Positions 1-7,936 of a DNA stretch of 51,481 bases are shown piece after piece. The DNA lies in the NCBI GenBank assembly GCA_009781425.1, contig WQYC01000017.1:1-51481 (forward strand), in the 5' to 3' direction. Each line of letters opens with the position of its first letter. Positions within the stretch are counted from its first letter, which is position 1. A model generated the notes under the pieces. The model did not search any database and had not been told where the DNA came from. It was given only the letters and a program-made list of their open reading frames with translations. A program made the translations under genes and the position numbers. Origin of the DNA: Oscillospiraceae bacterium (GTDB lineage Bacteria > Bacillota > Clostridia > Oscillospirales > Ruminococcaceae).

Positions 1-1
1 A

Positions 2-130
2 AAGAAGCTCGCGCTGTTCCACCACGACTTCAAGCTCAGCGACGCCGATATTGACGCGAGGGAGAAGCTGGCGCAGGAGGTGTTCCCGGAGACCTTTGCC
101 GCGGCGGATTTTATGAGGGTGGAGCTGTAG
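2..130 (+). CDS. MBL-fold metallo-hydrolase, C-terminal fragment
   Basis: Only the last 42 residues are in the window; the gene begins upstream. The visible frame contains LALFHHDFKLSDADID followed by a Pro-Glu-Thr-Phe and an Ala-rich stretch. This resembles the C-terminus of metallo-beta-lactamase-fold hydrolases, where a His-His-Asp motif after a hydrophobic strand supplies a late metal-ligand region. The next gene starts one base after this stop, so the two are probably co-transcribed. Family assignment rests on a short C-terminal motif and is moderate; the substrate cannot be inferred. Confidence 0.6.
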   Translation, partial: KKLALFHHDFKLSDADIDAREKLAQEVFPETFAAADFMRVEL

Positions 131-131
131 C

Positions 132-1001
132 ATGAAGAAGAAAACTAAAACCATGATTATAACCGCCGTTGTTTTAATATCAACGGCGGCGGTTTACTTT
201 GTTTTTAATTTTGAAAAATACTTTAATAATATTCCCGAGCAGATTACAATTACTGTTGCATGGAATCCGGGCAGTACGGCAAACGATATTGTGCGCGTTA
301 TGAGCGGGAATATAAAAACACAGACAGTCCTGCAGAATATCCCAGGTGCAAATGGCGCAAATGGCTTAAACGCAGTGTTTAACGCTGAGCATGACGGAAC
401 AAATCTGCTTTCAACGAGCCTGTCTGCTTTCGTGACGTCGGAAGCGATGGGCTTTGCACAGAGCAGTCCGAGCGACTGGACGGCGTGGTTAGTTGCGTTT
501 TCGCCCGCTGTTTTGGTTGTTGCGGCGGATTCGCCGTATATCGCTGTAAATGAGCTTGCAGGACTCACCTGCGCGGATTCGGGCTTCGGAACTGTGAGCT
601 TTGCCGCAGCGCGGCTGCTTTCCGGCGAGTACGAGCATATTTCTTTTTCGGGGGTTAACGCGGCTGTCAACGCACTTTTCGACGGAGAGGCAGACTTCGC
701 AGTGCTTTTAAAAACGGAAATATCCGCCAGATTAGACTCGGGTGAGCTGCGTATATTAGAAACAATGGATTTCGGAGAGTATTACGGTTTATTTGTTCCC
801 GCAGATGTTCAGAAGAGCAGATTGAAAAGCTTGGACAGACTGCTTGAAAACGCCGTAGCTTCGGAAGCGTTTGCGGCATTTATAGACGAAAACGGGCTTC
901 AGAAAATGGATTATGATAGAGGGCAGAGCGTTAAAATTATAAACGAATACGGTCATCTGCTTAGAGATGTTCTTAATAAAGCGGGATTTTTGCCTGCCTA
1001 A
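132..1001 (+). CDS. TctC/Bug-family solute-binding protein
   Basis: The 289-residue protein resembles the periplasmic/extracytoplasmic binding component (TctC, Bug family) of tripartite tricarboxylate transporters, which capture small carboxylates. Residues 1-28 form a basic N-terminus and one hydrophobic segment with no obvious lipobox Cys, so it is probably membrane-anchored by an uncleaved signal. The family pattern is seen in the first strand and glycine-rich loop (VAWNPGSTAND, residues about 42-52), the NIPGANGANG loop near 69-78, and the C-terminal helical part. It is slightly shorter than typical family members (about 300-330). It starts one base after the upstream stop. No TctA or TctB membrane subunit is in the window, so any partner lies upstream or elsewhere. 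The ligand is unknown. Confidence 0.75.
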   Translation: MKKKTKTMIITAVVLISTAAVYFVFNFEKYFNNIPEQITITVAWNPGSTANDIVRVMSGNIKTQTVLQNIPGANGANGLNAVFNAEHDGTNLLSTSLSAFVTSEAMGFAQSSPSDWTAWLVAFSPAVLVVAADSPYIAVNELAGLTCADSGFGTVSFAAARLLSGEYEHISFSGVNAAVNALFDGEADFAVLLKTEISARLDSGELRILETMDFGEYYGLFVPADVQKSRLKSLDRLLENAVASEAFAAFIDENGLQKMDYDRGQSVKIINEYGHLLRDVLNKAGFLPA

Positions 1002-1012
1002 TATTTAGTGTG

Positions 1013-1041
1013 TTGATTTATCGCCGTATTTGTAGTATAAT
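1013..1041 (+). promoter_or_regulatory. Promoter of the glycan operon
   Basis: A TTGATT -35 box (1013-1018) and a perfect TATAAT -10 box (1036-1041) are separated by 17 bp. They lie between the solute-binding-protein stop and rfbF. This is the only strong promoter seen before 12646, which supports one long transcript for the ten following genes. Confidence 0.8.
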
Positions 1042-1073
1042 TAATTCAATAGATTGAGAAGGAAGTGAACATC

Positions 1074-1850
1074 TTGAAGGTAGTAATTCTTGCGGGCGGC
1101 TTCGGGACGAGAATATCGGAGGAATCCCACCTGCGTCCAAAACCGATGATTGAAATCGGCGGTTATCCGATTCTTTGGCATATCATGAAGTATTACGGCT
1201 CATTCGGATTTAATGAGTTTATTATTTGCTGCGGTTATAAGGGATATATTATTAAAGAATATTTTGCTGACTATTATCTTCACCGTTCTGATGTTACTTT
1301 TGATTTTGCGGACGGCGGAGGAATGACAATTCACAACAATGTGTCTGAGCCGTGGAAGGTCACGCTGATTCACACCGGCACCAATACACAAACAGGCGGG
1401 CGGATTAAAAGAGTTCAGCCGTATATTGGGGAAGAGCGTTTTATGCTGACTTACGGAGACGGTGTCAGTGATGTCGATTTACACGCACTCTTAAAACAAC
1501 ATGAACAGTCCGACTCGGTAGTGACGCTCACAGCGATTCAGCCGGGCGGGCGCTTTGGGATGCTTGATATTGAGGGGCAGTCAGTAACTGCCTTCAAGGA
1601 GAAATCTAAGGAGGACGGCGGCTGGATTAACGGCGGGTTCATGGTTGCCGAGCCGGGGTTGTTTGGTTATATTGAAGGCAAGGATACGATTTTAGAGCGT
1701 TCGCCGCTGGAGCAATTGAGTGCAGAGCGTAAGCTGGGCGTATATAAGCATGACGGCTATTGGCGGTGTATGGATACTCAGCGGGACAAGCATTCGCTTG
1801 AAGAAGAATGGGCAAACGGCAAGGCTAAGTGGAAGGTTTGGGAGAATTAG
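1074..1850 (+). CDS. rfbF: Glucose-1-phosphate cytidylyltransferase
   Basis: It makes CDP-glucose from CTP and glucose-1-phosphate, the entry to CDP-linked 3,6-dideoxyhexoses and related sugars. The nucleotidyltransferase signature LAGGFGTRI and the HLRPKPMIEIGG segment lie at the N-terminus, and the Asp-containing GDGVSDVD metal-binding motif lies in the middle. I place the start at a TTG (1074), giving MKVVILAGG and 258 residues, the usual family length. An AAGGAAG ribosome site ends eight bases upstream. A GTG at 1065 is in frame but overlaps that ribosome site. The CDP-glucose 4,6-dehydratase (RfbG) that normally follows is not in the window; the only SDR nearby looks more like a UDP-glucuronate decarboxylase. 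Product annotation is confident, end product unknown. Confidence 0.92.
   Translation: MKVVILAGGFGTRISEESHLRPKPMIEIGGYPILWHIMKYYGSFGFNEFIICCGYKGYIIKEYFADYYLHRSDVTFDFADGGGMTIHNNVSEPWKVTLIHTGTNTQTGGRIKRVQPYIGEERFMLTYGDGVSDVDLHALLKQHEQSDSVVTLTAIQPGGRFGMLDIEGQSVTAFKEKSKEDGGWINGGFMVAEPGLFGYIEGKDTILERSPLEQLSAERKLGVYKHDGYWRCMDTQRDKHSLEEEWANGKAKWKVWEN
1837..1848 (+). repeat. 12-bp direct repeat, left copy
   Basis: TTTGGGAGAATT occurs here, covering the end of rfbF, and exactly again at 3147-3158, bracketing the FkbM gene. The repeat contains the GGGAG ribosome-site core. It may be a recombination scar. Confidence 0.6.
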
Positions 1851-1851
1851 T

Positions 1852-3099
1852 ATGACGGTAAAGTTGATTACAAGCCATCTTATGGCAATGCATGAATGTA
1901 TAGTTTATTTGAATCTTAAAGGTGTTTCTGAAAATTTGGTGTTAATAGATGGTATAATTCAAGCGATTTCCGATTTAGAAAATCTTTTGTCAAAATCGAC
2001 CGTAAATTTTGCAAGAATGAAGGCAGTTTTTTCGCAAGCCAAAACCGATAAATGTTTACCAAGTGACATAATGGGAATGTTTCATTCTTGGGCAGGGGAG
2101 ATAACTGAAGATTTTATTGCCGGTTCGCAAATGAGCTTCACTGCTGTTAAAACGCAAAAGAAATGTGACGCAGATTTTAAAGAAATTCTTCAAAGCATTG
2201 ACAGCATGACTACGACCCAATTGCTTGAACAAGCGATTGAAAATATCGAAAAACACAGAGTTAATAAAGAAAACTATGATTCGTTATGCCATTGGCATAA
2301 GATTTACTTTAGCATAGATTCTTTTTCAATGAACGACAGCAATTTCGTACGTTATTTTACTAATGTTTACGCATACTTAAAGGAAAACTTAGCCGCTTTG
2401 AATACATTTTACGGAAAACTATGCGATTATCGTTCAAAATATTCACTGATGCTTGTTATTAAATATCTGCTTTCGTTTACACCTGATTTTAGAATGAATG
2501 GTGTTGAACATACTTATAAACATTATTTTGATTTAGATTTAATATCATGTGATTCAGATGAAGTTTTTGTAGATTGCGGAGCTTATGTCGGTGACACTGT
2601 TATTGACTTCATTGACGCTTACGGCAGTGAATATAAGCGTATATACGCTTATGAATTAACGCAAAAAACATTTAAGGATTTGGAACAAAACACGAAGGAT
2701 TATAAAAATATTGTATTGCGAAATGTCGGTGTTTCAGATAAAGAGGGAATTATATCTATGCTTGAAATTCCCGGAAGCGAATTCGCAAACAGATTATATC
2801 GCGGAGGAGCAATAAAAACGCCTGTGGTCTCTTTGGATAACGATATAAAAGAAAAAATAACATTTATTAAGATGGATATTGAAGGAGGCGAGTTAGACGC
2901 GTTACGGGGTGCACAAAATCATATAAGAACCAATCGTCCTAAGCTTGCTGTTTCGCTATATCATTCACTGCCTGAATTATTGGATATACCTGCTTTAATT
3001 CATGAAATTAATCCCAATTATAAGTTTTATTTCAGGCATTGCGGCGGAATGGTAAACTATGCTCCATTTCCAACGGAATATATATTAATCGCTATTTAA
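1852..3099 (+). CDS. FkbM-family methyltransferase with novel N-terminal domain
   Basis: The C-terminal part (residues about 235-415) is an FkbM-type SAM-dependent O-methyltransferase. It has DEVFVDCGAYVGD as SAM motif I, an acidic end to the next strand (AYEL) and the family motif FIKMDIEGGE. Such enzymes commonly methylate hydroxyls on glycans. Residues 1-230 are helical, charged and unrecognised. The start ATG lies one base after the rfbF stop and uses the GGGAG inside the rfbF end; an in-frame start further upstream (1720) would overlap rfbF deeply and is rejected. The gene is more AT-rich than rfbF and is bracketed by a 12-bp direct repeat, which suggests insertion into an older operon. 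Confidence 0.85.
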   Translation: MTVKLITSHLMAMHECIVYLNLKGVSENLVLIDGIIQAISDLENLLSKSTVNFARMKAVFSQAKTDKCLPSDIMGMFHSWAGEITEDFIAGSQMSFTAVKTQKKCDADFKEILQSIDSMTTTQLLEQAIENIEKHRVNKENYDSLCHWHKIYFSIDSFSMNDSNFVRYFTNVYAYLKENLAALNTFYGKLCDYRSKYSLMLVIKYLLSFTPDFRMNGVEHTYKHYFDLDLISCDSDEVFVDCGAYVGDTVIDFIDAYGSEYKRIYAYELTQKTFKDLEQNTKDYKNIVLRNVGVSDKEGIISMLEIPGSEFANRLYRGGAIKTPVVSLDNDIKEKITFIKMDIEGGELDALRGAQNHIRTNRPKLAVSLYHSLPELLDIPALIHEINPNYKFYFRHCGGMVNYAPFPTEYILIAI

Positions 3100-3146
3100 T
3101 ACGGAAAAATCTTTAAATAATTATAATGCCCGGGTTAAATAAAGAA

Positions 3147-3158
3147 TTTGGGAGAATT
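3147..3158 (+). repeat. 12-bp direct repeat, right copy
   Basis: Second exact copy of TTTGGGAGAATT, in the 82-bp gap before the sugar-nucleotide dehydrogenase. The gap otherwise holds only that gene's ribosome site (AAAGGAG) and a lone TATAAT at 3122-3127 without a good -35 box. Confidence 0.6.
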
Positions 3159-3181
3159 GATTCTAAAGGAGAAATTTTAAA

Positions 3182-4414
3182 ATGATTATAGCTGTATTCG
3201 GGCTTGGCTTTGTCGGGTTAACCACCGCACTCGGATTCGCAGATAAAGGCTTCACAGTCCGCGGATTCGATATAAACAAAGAACGCCGTGCAGAAATTTC
3301 AAGCGGAAAAATACCTTTTCATGAACCGGGGCTTGACACTGCCTTGACTCGTAATCTTGAAAAAACATTTAATGTTACAAATAATGCCGAGGACGCTGCG
3401 CGAGCCGCAGACGCTTGCTTTTTCTGTGTCGGTACGCCCGCGGGCGAAGACGGTAACGCAGACTTAACCCACCTGTTTTCAGCGATTGACAGCGTATCAG
3501 GCGTTGTTTCGGAAGGTTGTATATTTGTTGTGAAATCAACTGTGCCGCCGGGTACACTTGCGAAAAGAGTTGAGCCGTATGTTCGTGAAAAGGGCGGTAA
3601 AAATCCTATTGCTGCGAACCCTGAATTCTTGCGTGAGGGTTATTGCTGGGAGGATTTTATTAATCCCGACAGAATAGTCTGCGGTGTAAGCGACGATGCG
3701 GCGCGGAATGTGCTTTCGGAGCTTTACGCTCCTTTTAATGCACCGGTGAAATTTGTTTCGCCGAGTACAGCGGAGTGCATTAAATATTTGTCTAATACTT
3801 TTTTAGCGACCTGCATAAGCTACGCAAACGAGATGGCGTTGATAGCAGGTGCAATCGGCGGTATTGATATTGCCGGTGCGTTTCGTATACTGCATGAGGA
3901 CAAGCGGCTTGCGGGCTCGGGGATAAACGCTTACATCTACCCCGGCTGCGGTTACGGCGGATATTGTTTACCAAAGGATACCGCCGCACTCGAAGCAACT
4001 GCCAAAAATAACGGTGTTACGCCGAATATTCTAAGCTCGGTCATATCGCTCAACAATGAAATGCCGAAAATTACCGCAAAAAGAATTATGAATACGGCAG
4101 AAAATAAAAAAGAAAAAATCGGTATCCTCGGCTTGTCGTTCAAGCCCGGCTCAGATGATGTTCGGGACAGCTCGGCGGCAAAAATTATCAGGATTTTACT
4201 CAATGAAGGGTATACTGATATTTGCGCCTTTGACCCGCTCGCAAATGAAGAATTCAAAAATGTATACGGACTCAATATTTCTTATTGTACATCTGCAAAG
4301 GAAATTTGTGAAGCTTGCAAAACAGTCGCACTTATAACAGCCTGGAAAGATTTTGCGGGGATTAATGAGACTTTTCCAAATGTGAAGTGGGTGGACTGCA
4401 GGTATTTTTTATGA
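3182..4414 (+). CDS. UDP-glucose 6-dehydrogenase-like sugar-nucleotide dehydrogenase
   Basis: NAD-dependent four-electron oxidation of a UDP-sugar to the uronic acid is expected, most likely UDP-glucose to UDP-glucuronate. The N-terminal Rossmann motif GLGFVG (residues 6-11) binds NAD. The catalytic cysteine is Cys262 within GYGGYCLPKD, the form found in HasB/Ugd-type UDP-glucose dehydrogenases rather than the HCIP form of the mannosaminuronate enzymes. The C-terminal nucleotide-binding domain carries LGLSFKPGSDDVRDS. The length of 410 matches the short Ugd class. The start has a good AAAGGAG site. The stop overlaps the next start as ATGA, so the two are translationally coupled, as expected if the next enzyme uses its product. 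Confidence 0.88.
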   Translation: MIIAVFGLGFVGLTTALGFADKGFTVRGFDINKERRAEISSGKIPFHEPGLDTALTRNLEKTFNVTNNAEDAARAADACFFCVGTPAGEDGNADLTHLFSAIDSVSGVVSEGCIFVVKSTVPPGTLAKRVEPYVREKGGKNPIAANPEFLREGYCWEDFINPDRIVCGVSDDAARNVLSELYAPFNAPVKFVSPSTAECIKYLSNTFLATCISYANEMALIAGAIGGIDIAGAFRILHEDKRLAGSGINAYIYPGCGYGGYCLPKDTAALEATAKNNGVTPNILSSVISLNNEMPKITAKRIMNTAENKKEKIGILGLSFKPGSDDVRDSSAAKIIRILLNEGYTDICAFDPLANEEFKNVYGLNISYCTSAKEICEACKTVALITAWKDFAGINETFPNVKWVDCRYFL

Positions 4415-5472
4415 ATAAAATATTGCAACAGGACTTACAAAAAATTCATGACGGACTGACCGCACAGGAACGTGTCGGTCTTTCTGGGAAAACGGTATTT
4501 GTGACCGGCTTTGCGGGCTCGCTCGGCTTCATGCTTATGCATTTTTTTGCGGAATATGGGCGTGAACTCGGTTTAAAACACGTTTTCGCGCTTGACAACT
4601 ATGTTTTCGGTAAACCTGATTGGATTAAAGAGCTCGCCGATAATACTTTATTTACTATTTGTGAAGGCGATGTGGTTACACAAGATTTTTCATTCGCGGA
4701 AAGCGCGGATTTAATTTTTCATATGGCTTCGCTGGCTTCGCCTGTGTATTACAGATTGCACCCGATTGAAACGATGGACGCTGATGTAGTCGGATTGCGG
4801 AGGTTGCTTGATTTTTACAGAGGAAAGGATATTTTTAATCTGCTGTTTTATTCAACAAGTGAGGTTTACGGCGACCCTGACCACAGACAAATCCCTACTC
4901 CTGAAAGCTATTGGGGAAACGTTAATACCTCGGGGCCGCGGGCTTGCTATGATGAATCCAAGCGGTATGCGGAAACGCTTTGCTATAATTTCTACCATCA
5001 ATATAATTTTCCGGTGACTGTTTTACGACCCTTCAACAGCTTCGGACCCGGGCTTCGCACGAATGACAAGCGCGCGCCTGCTGACTTCGCCCTGAATGTT
5101 TTGAATAACGAGCCGCTTACTCTCTACAGCGACGGAAAAGCAACGCGAACATTTTGTTATGCTTCAGATACGACGCTCGCCTCGATAAAATGCGCGCTCT
5201 ACGCAAAATATGACATTTTCAATATCGGAAACGATACAGAGGAAATCACAATAAGGCAATTGGCTGAAATTTATCGTGACGCCGGGAAAGACTTACTCGG
5301 ATATGAAGGAGAAATTGTCTTCCGCGAGCATGAGGATAAGCATTATAATACCGACAACCCGCAAAGACGATGCCCGGATTTAAACAAGATTAAAACCGTT
5401 TTAGGGTATCAGCCGAGCGTAGACACGCGAACGGGAATTGAAAGATATTTAAAGTTTTTGAAAGGAGAATAA
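4411..5472 (+). CDS. UDP-glucuronate decarboxylase-like SDR epimerase/dehydratase
   Basis: This is an extended short-chain dehydrogenase acting on a nucleotide sugar. The NAD-binding glycine motif is VTGFAGSLG (residues about 31-39), and the catalytic pair is Tyr180/Lys184 in CYDESKR, preceded by YSTSEVYGD. The CYDE-KR form and the ETLCYNF and RPFNSFGPG segments resemble UDP-xylose synthases, which convert UDP-glucuronate to UDP-xylose. A dehydratase or epimerase role is the alternative. The ATG at 4411 overlaps the dehydrogenase stop by four bases; a GTG 24 bases upstream is in frame but lies deeper in the previous gene. The length of 353 fits the family. The substrate is inferred from similarity and coupling. 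Confidence 0.8.
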   Translation: MNKILQQDLQKIHDGLTAQERVGLSGKTVFVTGFAGSLGFMLMHFFAEYGRELGLKHVFALDNYVFGKPDWIKELADNTLFTICEGDVVTQDFSFAESADLIFHMASLASPVYYRLHPIETMDADVVGLRRLLDFYRGKDIFNLLFYSTSEVYGDPDHRQIPTPESYWGNVNTSGPRACYDESKRYAETLCYNFYHQYNFPVTVLRPFNSFGPGLRTNDKRAPADFALNVLNNEPLTLYSDGKATRTFCYASDTTLASIKCALYAKYDIFNIGNDTEEITIRQLAEIYRDAGKDLLGYEGEIVFREHEDKHYNTDNPQRRCPDLNKIKTVLGYQPSVDTRTGIERYLKFLKGE

Positions 5473-5473
5473 T

Positions 5474-6640
5474 ATGCGGATAATATGCGGAATCGCAATA
5501 GAAAAAATTGCGATTTTCGGTGCGGGTAAATTGGGTTCGTATTGGTACAATGAATTAAAAAAAGATATAGAAGTAACCGCTTTTATAGACAATAATCCGC
5601 AAAAACAAAAAGACGGCTACATGGGGCTGCCCGTGTATTCTGTTGCGGAATTTTCCGAGCATAAAGAAGGCGTCGTTGTTTTAATTTCGATGTACAATCA
5701 AACGACAGCCGATACAGTTACAAAGCAATTGGAGGACGAATGCGGCTTGATTCGCGGCGTGAATCTGCTCTGCTGCCATGCTGCTTTGCAAGAAATCGAA
5801 GACGAAGATTTTATCAAGGTTTTTTACTACACCTGCTTCGGTAAAGAATTAAACTTGGATAATCCGACAACGCTCAACGAGAAAATGCAATGGCTCAAAC
5901 TATACGACCGCCGCGCTGAATACTCTGTTTTAGCGGATAAGTATGAAGTCCGCGAATTTGTTGCAAGCAGAATCGGAGAGGAATATCTCATTCCGCTATA
6001 TGGAAGCGGGGAGTGCTTTGAAGACATAGATTTCGGCGAATTACCCGAGGAATTTGTCTTAAAATGCACACATGACAGCGGGAGTGTTGTTATTTTCAGA
6101 GACGGGAAAGTATTTGAAAAATACGGCGTTGAATTGCTTGGAGAAAACGCGGCGAAAAATAAACTGAACGACGCTTTAATGCAAAACTGGTTTCATTTCG
6201 GCAGAGAGTGGGCTTACAAAAACGTCAAGCCGCGAATCATAGCTGAAAAATATCTCGGCAAAAACATTGAGGATTTTCGCTTTTATGCTTTCGACGGCAA
6301 AGTAAAGTTTATTCATGTGGACTTCGACACTGCGGTTTTCCGTAAAGCGAATATTTACACAGCGGACTGGGAATATCTTCCCTGTTCGTGGACGTATCTT
6401 ACCGACCCAGAAAAAGTAATTGAAAAACCTGCGCAGCTCGACGAAATGATAAGAATTACAGAGCGATTGGCTGAGGGAATACCGCACTTACGGGTGGATT
6501 TATTTTTAGTTGACGGTAAGGTGTATTTCTTAGAAACAGGGTTTTATCACGGGAGCGGCTTTGACCCGTTTGTTCCGCACGAATACGACGAAATATTCGG
6601 TTCGTGGTTGAAATTACCCGCAAAAACAGAGGAGAATTAA
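5474..6640 (+). CDS. TupA-like ATP-grasp protein with N-terminal Rossmann-like module
   Basis: Residues about 115-388 match the TupA-like ATP-grasp family, named for teichuronopeptide synthesis, whose members are thought to ligate carboxyl and amino groups on surface polymers. Visible landmarks are NEKMQWLK, DKYEVREFV, the nucleotide-binding strand FVLKCTHDSGSV and the late acidic motif LRVDLFLVDGKVYFLE-G. Residues 5-105 are a separate Rossmann-like module (IAIFGAGKLGS, then IDNNP, then VVVLIS) that also appears in the next three genes. The start follows AAAGGAGA by five bases and lies one base after the upstream stop. With UDP-glucuronate made next door, an amino-acylated, uronate-containing polymer is plausible; the substrate is inferred. 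Confidence 0.82.
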   Translation: MRIICGIAIEKIAIFGAGKLGSYWYNELKKDIEVTAFIDNNPQKQKDGYMGLPVYSVAEFSEHKEGVVVLISMYNQTTADTVTKQLEDECGLIRGVNLLCCHAALQEIEDEDFIKVFYYTCFGKELNLDNPTTLNEKMQWLKLYDRRAEYSVLADKYEVREFVASRIGEEYLIPLYGSGECFEDIDFGELPEEFVLKCTHDSGSVVIFRDGKVFEKYGVELLGENAAKNKLNDALMQNWFHFGREWAYKNVKPRIIAEKYLGKNIEDFRFYAFDGKVKFIHVDFDTAVFRKANIYTADWEYLPCSWTYLTDPEKVIEKPAQLDEMIRITERLAEGIPHLRVDLFLVDGKVYFLETGFYHGSGFDPFVPHEYDEIFGSWLKLPAKTEEN

Positions 6641-6641
6641 A

Positions 6642-7913
6642 ATGATAAGCTCGAACAAAAGTGTAACACAAATTAAGGACACACTTTCGCAAAATCCGGG
6701 TAAGGGATTAATTTTATATTGTGCGGGACTAATGACGCGGCGGCTTATCGCCGAGCTCGCAGAACAGGATATAACTCCGCTTTGTGTTTGTGATTCTAAC
6801 CCTTCATTACACGGGACTTTGTGCGAGGGAATAGAGGTAATGTCGATTGATGCGGCGAACGAGAGATTCGGGGATTTTCTTGTGTTTATCGCGAATAATC
6901 GTTTTCTTTTTGAGATAATCAGGCAATTAAATGAACGCGGAAAAGTCGAAAGCGAAAAGATTATAAATTATGTGCCGTTAGTTAAGAAAAAAGGCTGTAA
7001 ACATTTATTTGGCAGATGTATTGCTTCCAATAATAGATTGTATTTTTGTTGTGCAGAGTTCGGCAGAAAATGGGAAGAATTGCCGTCTGTTCCGTTTGAA
7101 GATGATTACGATAAATTAGCTGATGATTTTGTTGCGTTGCGCGAAAAAATATTGTATGAATTGGAGCAGGGTATTACAAACCAATGCACGAATTGTCCGC
7201 TGGTAGAAGATATTTGGATTTCTCAAAACCCTTTTAAAATTGAAAGCTTTGCCTACGGCGGGTTCGGTGTATGTAATTTTAAGTGCATTTATTGTATGGC
7301 GGACAAAACGGGGGAGCAAACTATTATTTTAAAGCCATGGTGTCAGAGCTTTTTTAAGAAAGGGTTAATGGATACTGATTCACTTTGTCAATTTGCTGAC
7401 GGAGAAATTACAATAAACCCCGACAAAAAGGAAATATACGAGTATTTGAATGAGTTTTCGCAAATTAATATATCTACCAATGGATTAATTTATTCACCGG
7501 AAATTGCAGAGCTTTTAAACTCGGGTAAATGCAATATAATTGTAAGCATGGACGCGGGAACAGCCGAAACATTTGCGAAAATCAAAAGCGTTGACGGCTG
7601 GGAACGGGTTTGCGATACTCTTCGCAAATATTCTGCTGAATCGGAAAAAGCAATTGTGTTGAAATACATATTATTACCCGATATAAACGAAACGAGAGAA
7701 GAAATCGATGGATTTTTTGAGCTTGTGAGAGAAATAAAGCCGCGCCATGTAATCATTTCCACAGATTTTATAAATCCGAATTTAACATTTTCAGAACATT
7801 CAATTGAAATGGCGAAATATTTTTGTAATCAAGCAGAAAAGCTTTTGATTCCATGCATGACAAGCTCTCACGCTTTATCAAAAGCGACAGGGATTTTCTG
7901 TTCACATAATTAA
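6642..7913 (+). CDS. Radical SAM enzyme with N-terminal Rossmann-like module
   Basis: The CX3CX2C cluster motif is present as CNFKCIYC (Cys211, Cys215, Cys218) and would bind the 4Fe-4S cluster that cleaves SAM. A GE-type motif and a barrel follow (ISTNGLIYS, then IIVSMDAGT). Before the motif lie further Cys pairs (GCKHLFGRC, FCC, CTNCPL), which could bind an auxiliary cluster or zinc, an unusual position because SPASM-type cysteines normally follow the barrel. Residues 10-110 repeat the Rossmann-like module of the neighbouring enzymes. The gene starts one base after the TupA-like stop. Reaction unknown; modification of a sugar or an attached amino acid is possible. Confidence 0.82.
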   Translation: MISSNKSVTQIKDTLSQNPGKGLILYCAGLMTRRLIAELAEQDITPLCVCDSNPSLHGTLCEGIEVMSIDAANERFGDFLVFIANNRFLFEIIRQLNERGKVESEKIINYVPLVKKKGCKHLFGRCIASNNRLYFCCAEFGRKWEELPSVPFEDDYDKLADDFVALREKILYELEQGITNQCTNCPLVEDIWISQNPFKIESFAYGGFGVCNFKCIYCMADKTGEQTIILKPWCQSFFKKGLMDTDSLCQFADGEITINPDKKEIYEYLNEFSQINISTNGLIYSPEIAELLNSGKCNIIVSMDAGTAETFAKIKSVDGWERVCDTLRKYSAESEKAIVLKYILLPDINETREEIDGFFELVREIKPRHVIISTDFINPNLTFSEHSIEMAKYFCNQAEKLLIPCMTSSHALSKATGIFCSHN

Positions 7914-7936
7914 TATTGTTAAAGGAAACAAAATTT

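Noticed and set aside
3122-3127. Internal promoter before the sugar-nucleotide dehydrogenase
   Set aside because: A TATAAT is present but no acceptable -35 box lies 16-18 bp upstream.
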